Shown: piece by piece, positions 59,101 to 64,000 of the stretch | Layout: the number at the start of each line of letters is the position of its first letter | Numbering within the stretch: the first letter of the stretch is position 1 | Source: Antedon mediterranea | Taxonomy: Eukaryota; Echinodermata; Crinoidea; Comatulida; Antedonidae | DNA length: 64,000 bases | Assembly (NCBI RefSeq): GCF_964355755.1 | Contig: NC_092673.1 | Span: forward strand, 23,133,001-23,197,000 | Direction: 5' to 3' | Program-made: the position numbers and the translations under genes | The notes under the pieces: generated by a model | The model's input: only the letters and a program-made list of their open reading frames with translations | Database searches by the model: none | Told to the model about the DNA's origin: nothing

Positions 59101-62100
59101 CTTGGCTGTGTGTCTAAATAAATTCATAAATAAGCCATTGTCTGCATTTTTAAACGAAAATTTAGAGGTAAAATATGATTTTTGGAGATAATTAATATGA
59201 ATTATTTAGTTGTTAATGATTTTTTTTCCTTACAGTTCCACCCCGTGTTGTACCAAATCCACAAATCGATTATGTTGTCAACTTCAGACAAAACGTCACT
59301 TTAAAATGTCCAACACAAGGCTATCCACTCCCTATGATTACATGGTCTAAAGGTGGCCAGGAAATCACAACAAACAACTTGTATTACTATCAGCTTGGTA
59401 ATAACCTTATAATAACGTCCGCGTCTGCTGATGACGCAGGCACGTACACATGCGATGCCAGAAATCCTGCCGGTACAGACAGTTTGGAAATATCTCTTTT
59501 CGTAAACAGTAAGTTTGTCACTTTTAATCTCTTGTTTTGTCTGTTGACAAATTAAAAATAATTTACGCTAATTTTGTTAATTAAGATTATTTTTATGGGT
59601 TAAATAAAGTTTTATTAGTTTATAATTAGTGTCAGATTGATGATGACACTGTTAGCAGATTCACAAATCTTACTAACCAATATTAAGCCATCCACGACCC
59701 TGGAGAATTGTCATAGGCCTGTAGCTTATTATCTGTCTATGAAAAATACCACATTAAATCCCAGGTGTATACTTAGAAGTAAATAAGCTTTTCTTTATTA
59801 TTGCACTCCTGGGATTTTACTTAGCCCTTTAGGAATATAAGCAAAGTATAGATATACTGTACTTACTTATTCATTTTCTATTTTTCTTTGTAGTTCCACC
59901 AAAGTTCAAACCAAACCAGAAGGAAGGAGTCGTTAATGTTGTTATAAACCAGACTCTGTGGCTTCCTTGTTCCGTGGACAGTGTTCCTGCTGCCGACTTC
60001 ACGTGGTATAAGAACGGCTTCCGAATCACACCGACAACCACTAACCAACTCAATAACAATGAAACATTGTGGATTGGCGAAACTAAACTTTCTGACTCTG
60101 CTGATTATATCTGTGTGGCTTCTAACATTGCTGGAAATATTTCAAAGACATTTACGGTTAATGTTTGGGGTATGTTCTAATACTAACTAATCATTAAAAA
60201 TATATACTGGTGAGTGTCTGATACAAATGTTTCTCAGCTCTTTATAAATGAAATATCCTAAAATAACCAAAACAAATTGACGATAAAGCAGAGAAATTTT
60301 TATAATTATTATTATTCAATCCCATTCAACTGTTGCAACCCAATCCCCTACCCATTTTACCCTTCCTTACCGTTTTAAAAGTAGGTCTAATCTCTAAAGT
60401 ACTATCAGAGTTTTAAACCTGTGTTTGCACTTAATATCTCTGTATGCTTTTGGCCTATAATATTTAATTAGAAACAAAGAACGCAAGTGCAAGATTTGAT
60501 TGGCATCGCATCATTCACATACTGATAACAATGATTATAGACACCTGTCACCGATTTGTCTGACATAACTGATTCTGATATAACTGATAAAATACATTTT
60601 AATTGTCTTTGACTTCACTTATTAAAATGATACTTGATACTTCATTTGTACCCTTTATCTGTTGTTACATATTTTACTGGAACTAATCAAATTATATACT
60701 TTGCCAAAATAATTGTTCTAGAACATTAGAAATTGCATTTTTTTTTACAATTGCTGGTTAACGTTGTGAGGTTAATTTCCCGATTGATCGTAATCAAAAC
60801 GGTACTGGGTATGGTCTACTAGTTTTTCTGCTCCCAACCAGTACATCCATTCATAGAAGCTTTGATGAAGTAAGCCTACCTGGTGGTAACCATAGAACGG
60901 TTCCGAGATAACGACTATACTTCGGCTTTAGTCAATACAATATGGAAAAAATTGTTAGAGATAGAGTATACGATGTTTGATTATGTGTAGATGTGTGATT
61001 TGTTCTTTTTATTCAAATGATGTTATGTATTTAATAAATTTGTTATATCAATTAATTAAATTATCGTAGATTGCATATTATGATGAAATTAACATGATAA
61101 CTCATATACTTTCATAAATGTTGTAGTCAAAATTAAAACCAGAAAGAAAAAGTGTGAAATAATTACTCTATACATGGTCAGTCAAGACTTGAAATTTGCC
61201 AAAGGATTAGTTAATTAAAGAAAAGAAAAAAATATATTATATAAAATAGATATATTTATAGATATAAATAAAAAGGCAAATTACTGAAAAAATTACAATG
61301 CTGTTGGTATCAGTGGCTGGATCTCAATGGAGATACAAAATGAAATAAGAAAAAGCTAAATCTAAACGGTAAAGAAAGTATATTTTTAAGACTGAGTTTA
61401 TATGCAATCAGATAAAATGATTACTTACACTGAAAAATAAACTATTATTACATTTAGTTCCACCAACAATTGTTCCTGATGAAAGAGTTTGGACTGTACA
61501 TGAAGGTGATGACATCGTCCTGCCATGTATCGTGCAAGGAATTCCCACTCCAGAAGTTGAATGGCAGAAGGATGGCCGTGCCATAAAGAGACGCTCACAA
61601 AGACTAACCAAACTGGATGTTGGATCATTGGAAATTATCAGTGCCATCAAGACAGACACAGGAACATACATCTGTAGTGTAAGAAATGATGCTGGTACTC
61701 TACAAAGGACCATCTTCTTGGATGTCTATGGTTAGTGTGTTTTTATTACTTGTATTTTGTCAGCTGTAAAGCTCTGTCTACACTATCAAACTTTATGTGA
61801 CAACAAAATGTGATGTGCCCATATATGGACATAATGATGTCATAATACTACCATATGTGGGCACATCACACTTTTTTTTGTCAAACTAGTTTGATAGTGT
61901 AGACCTATCTATTTATTAGTGTATTAGTATTACAGTAGGCTGCCACAAATATTAATTTTGTCATTATTCAAAGACAAGTATTTTTCATTTAACTTTTTCT
62001 TGACCTTCTGCATCGGTAAACTTTTTATTGTTTGTTTTTACGAAAATGAAAAAAGTTAATTTATTTTGAATTTTAGAATGAATAATTATGATTTAATTAA

Positions 62101-62404
62101 TTAACAATTTCAGTACAACCGGAGATCATAGATCAAACCCAAGTTTACGATGTTAATGAGCAAACCTCAGTCACTCTGTCCTGTTCTTCAAGCGGTATTC
62201 CAAGTCCGCAGATCACGTGGATGAAAGATGGTAAAGAAGTCGTAGAAGCAACTCGTGGTGACATGGAATCACGATTTGAAATTGACCAATCAGCTGGCAC
62301 ACTTACCATTCATAACGCAATAGAAAGCGACACTGGTATTTATGTGTGTACCGTTAGCAATCCAGCCGGTATCACATCAAAGGAAATTACCCTTCTTGTC
62401 AACA
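16708..62404 (+). CDS. HMCN1-like: Hemicentin, 5' part (18 exons; continues beyond window)
   Basis: Large secreted matrix protein that organises basement-membrane junctions. Exons: 16708-17038, 47172-47401, 48009-48131, 48932-49103, 49774-49986, 50512-50769, 51178-51322, 54167-54288, 55487-55762, 56422-56691, 57036-57305, 57630-57812, 58122-58217, 58680-58958, 59236-59508, 59894-60169, 61458-61730, 62114-62404. All have AG/GT borders and join in frame to 4081 nt, about 1360 residues. Order: signal peptide (1-22), VWA domain with DVTGS metal site (about 66-70), hemicentin linker (about 230-442), then ten Ig domains. Order, lengths and block motifs follow vertebrate hemicentin-1 closely (for example [34 protein letters not shown]). 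Vertebrate hemicentins have over 40 Ig domains plus TSP1, G2F nidogen and EGF modules, so most of the gene lies to the right. HMCN1 versus HMCN2 cannot be decided. Confidence 0.93.
18063..18096. repeat. Micro-hairpin flanked by TTAAAC, copy 1
   Basis: Perfect 11-bp inverted repeat CAGGGAGTTGT / ACAACTCCCTG with a 2-nt loop, flanked by TTAAAC on both sides. A longer copy of the same hairpin is at 39309-39350. Confidence 0.7.
18560..18790 (+). mobile_element. tRNA-derived SINE-like element
   Basis: Has a tRNA-like A-box region (TAGCTTGTTAGTTGACATGC) and, about 40 nt later, a good B-box GGTTCAAATCC, then an unrelated body with GGCCTTGAGACTTGG. Boundaries are estimates. Confidence 0.4.
18800..19030 (+). 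mobile_element. SINE body fragment sharing sequence with 30945-31180
   Basis: GTAGTCTTCTAGGATAAGGA and AAGTCCAGTG match GAGTCTTCTCGGATAAGG and AGGTCCGGTG of the element at 30.95 kb in the same order. No tRNA-like head is evident here. Confidence 0.4.
20586..21221. mobile_element. TTAA-flanked nonautonomous DNA transposon (piggyBac/Kolobok-type)
   Basis: A 636-bp segment with TTAA at both borders (20586-20589, 21218-21221) and inverted ends. The left reads AGACCTCTTCCCTACGTTTT inward and the right, on the minus strand, AGACCCACCTTCCCTGC. It is much richer in CpG than the surrounding intron, with GGCCCGC, GCATTGCGCGCGG and GATCGATCG. A short frame starting at ATG 20893 has no recognisable domain. 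TTAA duplication is diagnostic of piggyBac and Kolobok superfamilies, but no transposase is present. Confidence 0.65.
21533..23640 (-). mobile_element. CR1-group LINE, 5'-truncated
   Basis: Minus-strand non-LTR retrotransposon. The RT-containing ORF (23628-21775) is followed by about 240 bp of 3' sequence ending in an (ATT)n run (21528-21546 on the + strand). Short tandem repeat tails instead of poly-A are typical of the CR1/L2 group. The endonuclease domain is absent, because an in-frame stop sits just before the ORF start and the element seems to begin near 23640. It lies in hemicentin intron 1, antisense to the gene. Confidence 0.85.
21775..23628 (-). CDS. LINE reverse transcriptase (617 aa, uninterrupted)
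   Basis: The ORF carries the non-LTR RT domain in order: [71 protein letters not shown] (first catalytic Asp), [20 protein letters not shown], and FADD (catalytic pair) near the middle, then [13 protein letters not shown] and the C-terminal helical thumb region ([13 protein letters not shown]). No stops or frameshifts occur over 1.85 kb, so this is a young insertion. It could not mobilise itself because the endonuclease portion is missing. The FADD box and tandem-repeat tail favour the CR1/L2/Daphne group. The exact clade was not determined. Confidence 0.9.
   Translation of the reverse strand: MKGPSFTCLISKCCSKELKKAIYCSHRNYVLDISNKATSNIKQFWAYIRAIRQDSQVISFKINDAIVTDAREIANLFNDQFSSNFSNNDDGGNDDLLCNSDIIPQHYMELEKFNVMEVYQALNYLIVSKSPGPDNLLPIFLKVCRVELARLLCDFFNLSLEKGILPKQWKTANVVPVFKKHGKPKGDFKSYRPVSLTPIVCKIMEKLVCTRINNFLEANSILSDNQFGFRHAYSTELLLTKAFHSWAQSLDAKNCKQVDVIFLDFSSAFDKVPHNRLIKKLNNIGLNKGLNKWIQDFLLNRKQRVIYRGEISHWKNVISGVPQGSVLGPLLFLLYVSDLEYGIESSIFQFADDNTISRPIHELEDCIKLQSDLNKIYEWSVLNKLPLNASKCAAMSLSRCKDPIIFAYDINSDSTERVHEFKLLGVYINSKLTCHSHVDYVCSKASKLLGFVSRCSKAMSWMAMLNLYKALILPVVTYCCCMWAPTEISHMYRLERVQRKATRIIMYRKEGNWDTSYLYRLKNLNILSIEDIFKVYRLTLGFKIMHGLCPSSFNEFVRSSERCEGRLIHWKAKTNTFLNSSFVIFPRLWEQLPNEIKQCATISDFKAQLIKHLISKY
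23641..24741. other. Hemicentin intron 1 between LINE and element 2
   Basis: No exon or element recognised; AT-rich. Confidence 0.5.
25464..25975 (-). pseudogene. Inverted duplicate of the element 2 gene 3' end
   Basis: This stretch is the reverse complement of about 26775-27290. It includes the acidic tail, the Cys-rich [10 protein letters not shown] block and the [14 protein letters not shown] block, with only scattered differences. It forms the inner part of the left arm of the palindrome. Confidence 0.8.
26050..27290 (+). pseudogene. XPG-like nuclease transposon protein, 3' part, disrupted
   Basis: The + strand reads [20 protein letters not shown] up to CPVRHAAN, where a SINE (about 26225-26480) interrupts. 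After it the frame resumes with [18 protein letters not shown], the acidic EDTD block equivalent to DDTD in element 1. Then follow VINVNRLKS, a stop, [35 protein letters not shown], stops, [33 protein letters not shown] and an acidic tail ([12 protein letters not shown]). Order and motifs are those of the C-terminal part of the same family as element 1's gene. At least four in-frame stops make it inactive. The N-terminal domains are absent from this copy. Confidence 0.75.
26225..26480 (+). mobile_element. tRNA-derived SINE inserted in element 2
   Basis: tRNA-like head with an A-box region (GAGTTATGGTTATGATGCTT) and B-box (GAGTTCAAGTCCC), then a body ending GGATCACCCTCATTAAATAT, and an A-rich tail near 26458-26480. 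It splits the nuclease-like gene after CPVRHAAN. Clear target duplications were not seen. Confidence 0.65.
28021..29510. other. Hemicentin intron 1, no element recognised
   Basis: A GC-richer tract at 28900-29260 looks repeat-derived (it begins GGGGGAAGTACTCCAG), but no matching second end was found. Confidence 0.4.
29511..30270. mobile_element. Mutator-like nonautonomous transposon with 9-bp target duplication
   Basis: Element 29520-30261 (742 bp) is flanked by perfect 9-bp direct repeats AATTATAAT (29511-29519 and 30262-30270). The terminal inverted repeats are about 79 bp with two mismatches, starting CGCCGTGGTTAGGATTCCGG on both ends and running to GCGCATGCCCAGAG. Long TIRs with a 9-bp duplication are characteristic of Mutator-like elements. 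No transposase motif was seen inside, so it is nonautonomous. It is a CpG-rich island in an AT-rich intron. Confidence 0.85.
30271..32973. other. Hemicentin intron 1 segment
   Basis: Contains one SINE (30945-31180) and otherwise unremarkable AT-rich sequence. Confidence 0.5.
30945..31180 (+). mobile_element. tRNA-derived SINE
   Basis: Head with A-box-like GTGGCCGGTTAAGACAGTGG and B-box-like GGGTTCAAGGC spaced as in a tRNA, then CGAGTCTTCTCGGATAAGG and TAGGTCCGGTGTAAC. The body is shared with the fragment at 18800-19030. Confidence 0.55.
32974..33272. mobile_element. 299-bp MITE with long inverted repeats
   Basis: Ends are inverted copies. The left reads TAGATAATAGATATTAATTT, GTCAAAACCAAGTT, and after a short divergence TCACGATTGATTAAT. 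The right end read on the minus strand gives TAGATAATAAATATTAATTT, GTCAAAACCAAGTT and the same TCACGATTGATTAAT. Inverted repeats are about 55 bp. The inner part contains CTTCGGGAGACTTCGTCAGA. No clear target duplication was seen, so the superfamily is unknown. Confidence 0.7.
33273..35426. other. Hemicentin intron 1, no element recognised
   Basis: AT-rich. The minus-strand frame over 34612-34316 has no recognisable domain. Confidence 0.5.
35427..36226. mobile_element. 800-bp nonautonomous element with GGGCCT ends
   Basis: The left end GGGCCTGTTTCTATAGAG and right end (minus strand) GGGCCTATTTCTATTGAA are inverted repeats. AACCGTTCTT/AACCGGTTT motifs abound just inside both ends. The interior is richer in CpG than the flanks and has short frames (such as [18 protein letters not shown] near 35800) that may be coding debris. 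The end sequence resembles PIF/Harbinger termini, but no clean 3-bp target duplication is visible. Confidence 0.6.
36227..37723. other. Hemicentin intron 1 segment
   Basis: AT-rich. One short inverted copy of the 38.4-kb repeat family lies at 37175-37230 (GGCTGGATCTCAATG). Confidence 0.5.
37724..37894. mobile_element. 171-bp MITE with GGTTCCCACTAG ends
   Basis: The ends AAGCGTGGTTCCCACTAG (left) and AAGCTTGGTTCCCACTAG (right, minus strand) are followed by similar inverted blocks (CAAGGACGTAACGC / CAAGGACGTAAACGC). The whole sequence folds into a near-continuous hairpin. A single end of the same family is at 13305-13365. Confidence 0.75.
38149..38182. repeat. (ATT)n microsatellite
   Basis: About eleven uninterrupted ATT trinucleotides. 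Confidence 0.9.
38375..38535 (+). repeat. Dispersed repeat family, full copy, with hammerhead-like core
   Basis: Contains CACTGATGAAGGGCTAGTGT then TGGCCGAAAGCTCTGCTAAC at its start and TTGAGATCCAGCCACTGATA near its end, followed by TTTTTTCAGTAATTTGCCTT. Partial or full relatives are at 38570-38710 (same strand), 61270-61390 and 37175-37230 (opposite strand). It is probably the 3' part of a retroelement of unknown type. Confidence 0.6.
38570..38710 (+). repeat. Dispersed repeat family, second copy
   Basis: Begins CACTGATGAAGGGCTAGTGG and ends with GAGATCCAGCCACTGATACA and TTTTTTCAGTAATTTGCAT, the same ordered blocks as 38375-38535 with more divergence. Confidence 0.6.
39190..39264 (-). tRNA. 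tRNA-Glu(CTC)-like gene or tRNA-derived pseudogene
   Basis: The minus strand reads a near-complete cloverleaf: acceptor GCCTCAG pairs with TTGGGGC (with G-T pairs), and a GGTCTATGGTTA D-arm resembles tRNA-Glu. The anticodon stem TCTGC/GCAGA encloses a 7-nt loop ATCTCAA (anticodon CTC). The T-arm is CCAAG TTCGAAT CTCGG with one A-C mismatch. A TTTTTTT pol III terminator follows immediately. The D-stem is weak and the acceptor differs from usual animal tRNA-Glu, so it may be a decayed copy or a SINE head. Confidence 0.5.
39309..39350. repeat. Micro-hairpin flanked by TTAAAT, copy 2
   Basis: Perfect 14-bp inverted repeat ATCAGGGAGTTGTT / AACAACTCCCTGAT with a 5-nt loop and TTAAAT on both sides. 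It shares its 11-bp core with the hairpin at 18063-18096. Confidence 0.7.
39351..42276. other. Hemicentin intron 1 segment, no element recognised
   Basis: AT-rich. A GC-richer tract at 41370-41490 might be an old SINE, but no A/B-box pair was convincing. Confidence 0.5.
42277..42425. mobile_element. 149-bp MITE with AAGCTCTGTCTACAC ends, copy 1 (Tc1/mariner-like TA site)
   Basis: The left end AAGCTCTGTCTACACTATCA and the right end (minus strand) AAATCTCTGTCTACACTATC are inverted repeats continuing into CAAACT. TA is present at both borders, suggesting a TA target duplication. A related complete copy is at 61769-61904 and a right half is at 45569-45620. Confidence 0.75.
42381..42664 (+). repeat. 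Segmental duplication, copy A (MITE right half plus 3' flank)
   Basis: About 284 bp repeated at 45569-45853 in direct orientation with roughly ten differences. It starts inside the MITE (CATCGCACTTTTTGTC) and ends in an A-rich run after GAAAAACATATA. Confidence 0.9.
43931..43954. repeat. Poly-A tract
   Basis: About 23 consecutive A residues, possibly a retroelement tail, but no element body was recognised beside it. Confidence 0.7.
44216..44390. repeat. Degenerate tandem repeat, about 48 bp
   Basis: Repeats the blocks CCAGCGAACAA(C/T)CCCCATTTTCC and CAAACAAACCC, about 2-3 units. The open frames across it (44037-44510 + and 44546-44175 -) are by-products of this low-complexity sequence. Confidence 0.6.
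45569..45853 (+). repeat. Segmental duplication, copy B
   Basis: Second copy of 42381-42664, 3.2 kb downstream. It keeps the MITE right end in the form AGAGCTTTAG, closer to the MITE's own left end than copy A (AGAGATTTAG), so it is not simply a later copy of A in its present state. Confidence 0.9.
47172..47401 (+). CDS. HMCN1-like: Hemicentin exon 2: VWA core
   Basis: Reads [37 protein letters not shown], then [27 protein letters not shown] and the FTDARSKDY strand are hallmarks of the hemicentin VWA domain. Acceptor TTTTCTCCCAG, phase 1 in, phase 0 out. Confidence 0.93.
48009..48131 (+). CDS. HMCN1-like: Hemicentin exon 3: end of VWA domain
   Basis: Reads [20 protein letters not shown] and [20 protein letters not shown], the last strand and helix of the VWA fold. 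Phase 0 at both ends. Confidence 0.93.
48932..50769 (+). CDS. HMCN1-like: Hemicentin exons 4-6: conserved linker between VWA and Ig1
   Basis: Exons 48932-49103, 49774-49986 and 50512-50769. They encode the beta-rich region conserved among hemicentins: [37 protein letters not shown], then KLIEGKELL..., [17 protein letters not shown], then [18 protein letters not shown] and [17 protein letters not shown]. The regular VSG/VTG..D.. repeats match the vertebrate protein block for block. Internal introns are phase 1. Confidence 0.9.
51178..51322 (+). CDS. HMCN1-like: Hemicentin exon 7: first half of Ig1
   Basis: Reads [27 protein letters not shown] (first Ig cysteine) and [16 protein letters not shown]. 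The usual tryptophan of the Ig core is replaced by Phe (VQFKR), as I recall it also is in vertebrate hemicentin Ig1 (LSFVRNG). Ends in phase 2, so Ig1 is split by a 2.8-kb intron. Confidence 0.9.
51323..54166. other. Intron 7 of hemicentin, 2.8 kb
   Basis: Splits Ig1. A GC-richer patch at 53100-53460 includes AGCAGACGAC paired with GTCGTCTGCT in a small hairpin (53259-53291) and a SINE-like head (GGCCTTCAGTGGTTTAGCG), but no complete element was defined. Confidence 0.5.
54167..54288 (+). CDS. HMCN1-like: Hemicentin exon 8: second half of Ig1
   Basis: Reads [20 protein letters not shown] and [20 protein letters not shown], supplying the second Ig cysteine. Acceptor TTATAG, entry phase 2, exit phase 1. 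Confidence 0.9.
54289..55486. other. Intron 8 of hemicentin
   Basis: 1.2 kb, AT-rich, nothing recognised. Confidence 0.6.
55487..55762 (+). CDS. HMCN1-like: Hemicentin exon 9: Ig2
   Basis: Complete Ig domain: [54 protein letters not shown] and [16 protein letters not shown]. Phase 1 on both sides. Confidence 0.92.
55790..55951. mobile_element. 162-bp MITE with TAGGGACTT ends, in intron 9
   Basis: The left end TAGGGACTTAAGAAATACGA and the right end (minus strand) TAGGGACTTTACGAAACACG are inverted repeats, both followed by ACGG or CGG. ATT flanks both ends. It lies only 28 bp after the exon 9 donor site. Confidence 0.7.
56422..56691 (+). CDS. HMCN1-like: Hemicentin exon 10: Ig3
   Basis: [60 protein letters not shown] and [14 protein letters not shown] complete I-set Ig domain, phase 1 on both sides. 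Confidence 0.92.
57036..57305 (+). CDS. HMCN1-like: Hemicentin exon 11: Ig4
   Basis: [60 protein letters not shown] and [16 protein letters not shown]. The donor lies at GGAT|GTAAGT. Confidence 0.92.
57630..58217 (+). CDS. HMCN1-like: Hemicentin exons 12-13: Ig5 (split)
   Basis: Exons 57630-57812 and 58122-58217. The first reads [40 protein letters not shown], ending TTGGALHIR. The second reads [20 protein letters not shown] and [12 protein letters not shown]. The 309-bp intron falls between the E and F strands, a second Ig domain with an internal intron. Confidence 0.92.
58680..58958 (+). CDS. HMCN1-like: Hemicentin exon 14: Ig6
   Basis: [60 protein letters not shown] and [17 protein letters not shown]. 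Complete Ig domain, phase 1 on both sides. Confidence 0.92.
59236..59508 (+). CDS. HMCN1-like: Hemicentin exon 15: Ig7
   Basis: [60 protein letters not shown] and [15 protein letters not shown]. Complete Ig domain. Confidence 0.92.
59894..60169 (+). CDS. HMCN1-like: Hemicentin exon 16: Ig8
   Basis: [60 protein letters not shown] and KTFTVNVW. Complete Ig domain with several N-glycosylation sequons (NQT, NNET, NIS). Confidence 0.92.
61270..61390 (-). repeat. Dispersed repeat family, inverted partial copy
   Basis: On the minus strand it reads TTTTGTATCTCCATTGAGAT, CCAGCCACTGATACC and TTTTTTCAGTAATTTGCC, matching 38450-38530 closely. The CTGATGA-containing 5' part is missing. Confidence 0.7.
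61458..61730 (+). CDS. HMCN1-like: Hemicentin exon 17: Ig9
   Basis: [60 protein letters not shown] and [16 protein letters not shown]. Complete Ig domain. Confidence 0.92.
61769..61904. mobile_element. MITE with AAGCTCTGTCTACAC ends, copy 2
   Basis: The left end AAGCTCTGTCTACACTATCA and the inner block AATGTGAT..GCCCATATATGGACA are the same as in the 42.3-kb copy. The right end reads TTTGATAGTGTAGAC and then departs from the family, so the last ~10 bp are lost or mutated. It lies in intron 17, 38 bp after exon 17. Confidence 0.75.
62114..62404 (+). CDS. HMCN1-like: Hemicentin exon 18: Ig10 (last exon seen)
   Basis: [60 protein letters not shown] and [16 protein letters not shown]. It ends in phase 1 at a good donor (GTAAGT), so the coding sequence continues beyond the window. 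Confidence 0.92.
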
Positions 62405-64000
62405 GTAAGTTATTATTTAAATTATAAAAACTTTATCAGTCAATAACAATAATTTTAAAGCTTTTAGAACTACACATGATATTAAAAGTGTTACAGTATG
62501 ACTATCAATTTTAATTTAGTTATGCCATTTATTCAATTTTGAGTTCATGTGTGTAAATTAGATTAAAATGTCTACAGCATGACTAATTCAAACCGATTTT
62601 ATTATTATTTAATAGTTTTTTCTTGTGAAAATGTTATATATGTTTAAATACTTAATTATACAATTGTCAGGTGTAAATAGTTGTCATTGAATATTTAAGC
62701 TGAATTAGTAATAATTTATCCTAGAAATTTGTCCTGCTTAAATTTGTAAATTATATTTGTTTCTGTAAAGAAAAGCTTTACTGGATCTATTTGCCAATCT
62801 TTAAGAAGAATTTCTATTACTAGATGGTACGCTCGCTTCGCTCGCGTACCATCTAGGTCGTGCCCACAGATGGTTCTCGAATACATAATAATTTCAGCGT
62901 TAAAAAACTGGCGATTTCAAATGTACGTACTGCAGGACAATAATACATGTCGTGTACAGGAACGAATAAATAGACACTGTGATTTATGTACTCAACTAAA
63001 ATTAGCACCCTATTACTTCCGAAAGAGAAACTTGTCACAAAATAAGACCAATTGTTTAAGTCAAATTTAAACAAACTTAATTTGTGTTTTGTATGTAACA
63101 TTAGGGTTGAGGGATGGGGAAGAGGATGGGTGCAAAGAGGAACAATGTTAAAATATATTCTTTATCCATTAACGAAATATTAATTGCTTTCATGTTTTAC
63201 AAATAATATACCACTAAACACAGTAAAACATTGCGATGTAATACTTTGTTGAAACTATCACCGTCCTAGTCGATTGAAATAGTACAGTACATGTAACGAT
63301 ACATCACTACGACGTGTATATGTTTATAATATAATGTAAAACAATTTGTGAAAACCACCTCTATTCGGGTAAAATCATAAATTCGATTTAATCGTCAATA
63401 AATATTAAATTATCTAACTTAACTTAATTAGTAGGCCTAATGGTTTTCAATTGTTTCTTAGAGCCAATTCATACTTAAGTTGGTTCCTACCCTACCCACC
63501 AAAGTTGTTCTGCGTTTAGGGCATGTGATGTACCGTAGGCCTATTCTCTACTGGTTTTACAACGCTACTCATGCCAGTGAGGGAAAGGTGATGATGTGGG
63601 TGGTTTAAATGCAATAATAAAGATGTGTACATAATATACGGCGAGTGAAAACGCTAGCTCATTATCCGTTTAAAAAAAAATTATATCCAACCTCTGCAGC
63701 ACAGATTGAAAACAAAAATGGATCGAATTTCGAGTATACAGTACTGTACTTGCCTTTAACGACGCCTGAGGGAATAGACACTTGTGAAACAGAGATTGGA
63801 ATGTTCCATTCATCGCAAATCAATACATTTGTATAATCGTATATTAAATCTATCAAAATAGTATTTTTTTAAGAAAATCGGCCTGTCTTCAACATTATGA
63901 TGCTGTACTCTAGCTGTTCAACCAGTTTTCAGCTATTAAAAACAATTATCGTAGGAGGAGATAGGAAAATGCGAAGCCTCTTCGTATTTTTGTGGTGGGT
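62405..64000. other. Intron 18 of hemicentin, to window end
   Basis: No further Ig exon was found by looking for a cysteine/tryptophan/DxGxYxC pattern with splice sites. It contains a perfect-stem hairpin GATGGTACGC / GCGTACCATC around CTCGCTTCGCTC (62823-62853) and otherwise AT-rich sequence. Confidence 0.6.

Larger units (their letters stand above)
58218..62113. other. Introns 13-17 of hemicentin
   Basis: Introns of 462, 277, 385, 1288 and 383 bp. The 1288-bp intron (60170-61457) holds one minus-strand copy of the 38.4-kb repeat family (61270-61390). The 383-bp intron holds a MITE (61769-61904). The rest is AT-rich without features. Confidence 0.6.

Noticed and set aside
62870-63860. Short frames at 62870-63101 and 63645-63856 as candidate next Ig exon
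   Set aside because: They lack the paired cysteines, core tryptophan and DxGxYxC pattern, and lack suitable phase-1 splice borders.

Overview
This window is animal nuclear DNA. It is AT-rich, its genes are split by GT-AG introns, and it is crowded with decayed transposons. Two host genes are clear, both on the + strand: OGG1 (8-oxoguanine DNA glycosylase) at 9.1-10.7 kb, and the 5' part of a hemicentin gene (HMCN1/HMCN2-like extracellular matrix protein) from 16.7 kb to at least 62.4 kb. The organism is probably a marine invertebrate deuterostome, and an echinoderm is my best guess. That rests on the character of the hemicentin and OGG1 proteins, the mix of transposons (DIRS, Ty3/gypsy, CR1-group LINE, PIF/Harbinger, Mutator-like, XPG-nuclease elements, tRNA-derived SINEs) and the many AGGCCTA motifs in AT-rich DNA. 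The species cannot be fixed from the sequence alone.

Layout. 0-3.3 kb: remains of three unrelated mobile elements side by side, namely a PIF/Harbinger transposase with its MADF/SANT-like partner, a DIRS-type reverse transcriptase and a Ty3/gypsy gag-protease-RT segment. 3.9-8.8 kb: a DNA transposon with terminal inverted repeats, a broken gene for a protein with an XPG/FEN1-like nuclease region, and an internal 64-bp minisatellite. 9.1-10.7 kb: OGG1, with its first exon not located. 10.7-16.7 kb: intergenic, with a diverged duplicated segment and small repeats. 16.7-17.0 kb: hemicentin exon 1 (signal peptide and first part of the VWA domain). 17.0-47.2 kb: a roughly 30-kb first intron packed with mobile DNA, including a CR1-group LINE with an uninterrupted RT-containing ORF, a second element of the XPG-nuclease family arranged as a giant palindrome, a Mutator-like element with perfect 9-bp target duplications, a TTAA-flanked element, several MITE families, SINEs and one tRNA-Glu-like sequence. 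47.2-62.4 kb: 17 further hemicentin exons completing the VWA domain, the hemicentin linker region and ten Ig domains. No further exon was found up to the window end, so the gene must continue to the right.

I reconstructed 18 hemicentin exons that join in frame: 4081 coding nt, about 1360 residues. Every Ig domain begins at a phase-1 junction. Eight are encoded by one exon and two are split by an extra intron.

The most interesting system is the pair of related DNA transposons at 3.92-8.76 kb and 24.74-28.02 kb. They share a terminal-repeat core, subterminal repeat architecture and a protein family with an XPG-like acidic motif. From memory this resembles the Academ superfamily, but I cannot confirm that without a database. 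In the second copy more than a third of the element, including the 3' half of its gene, is duplicated in inverted orientation.
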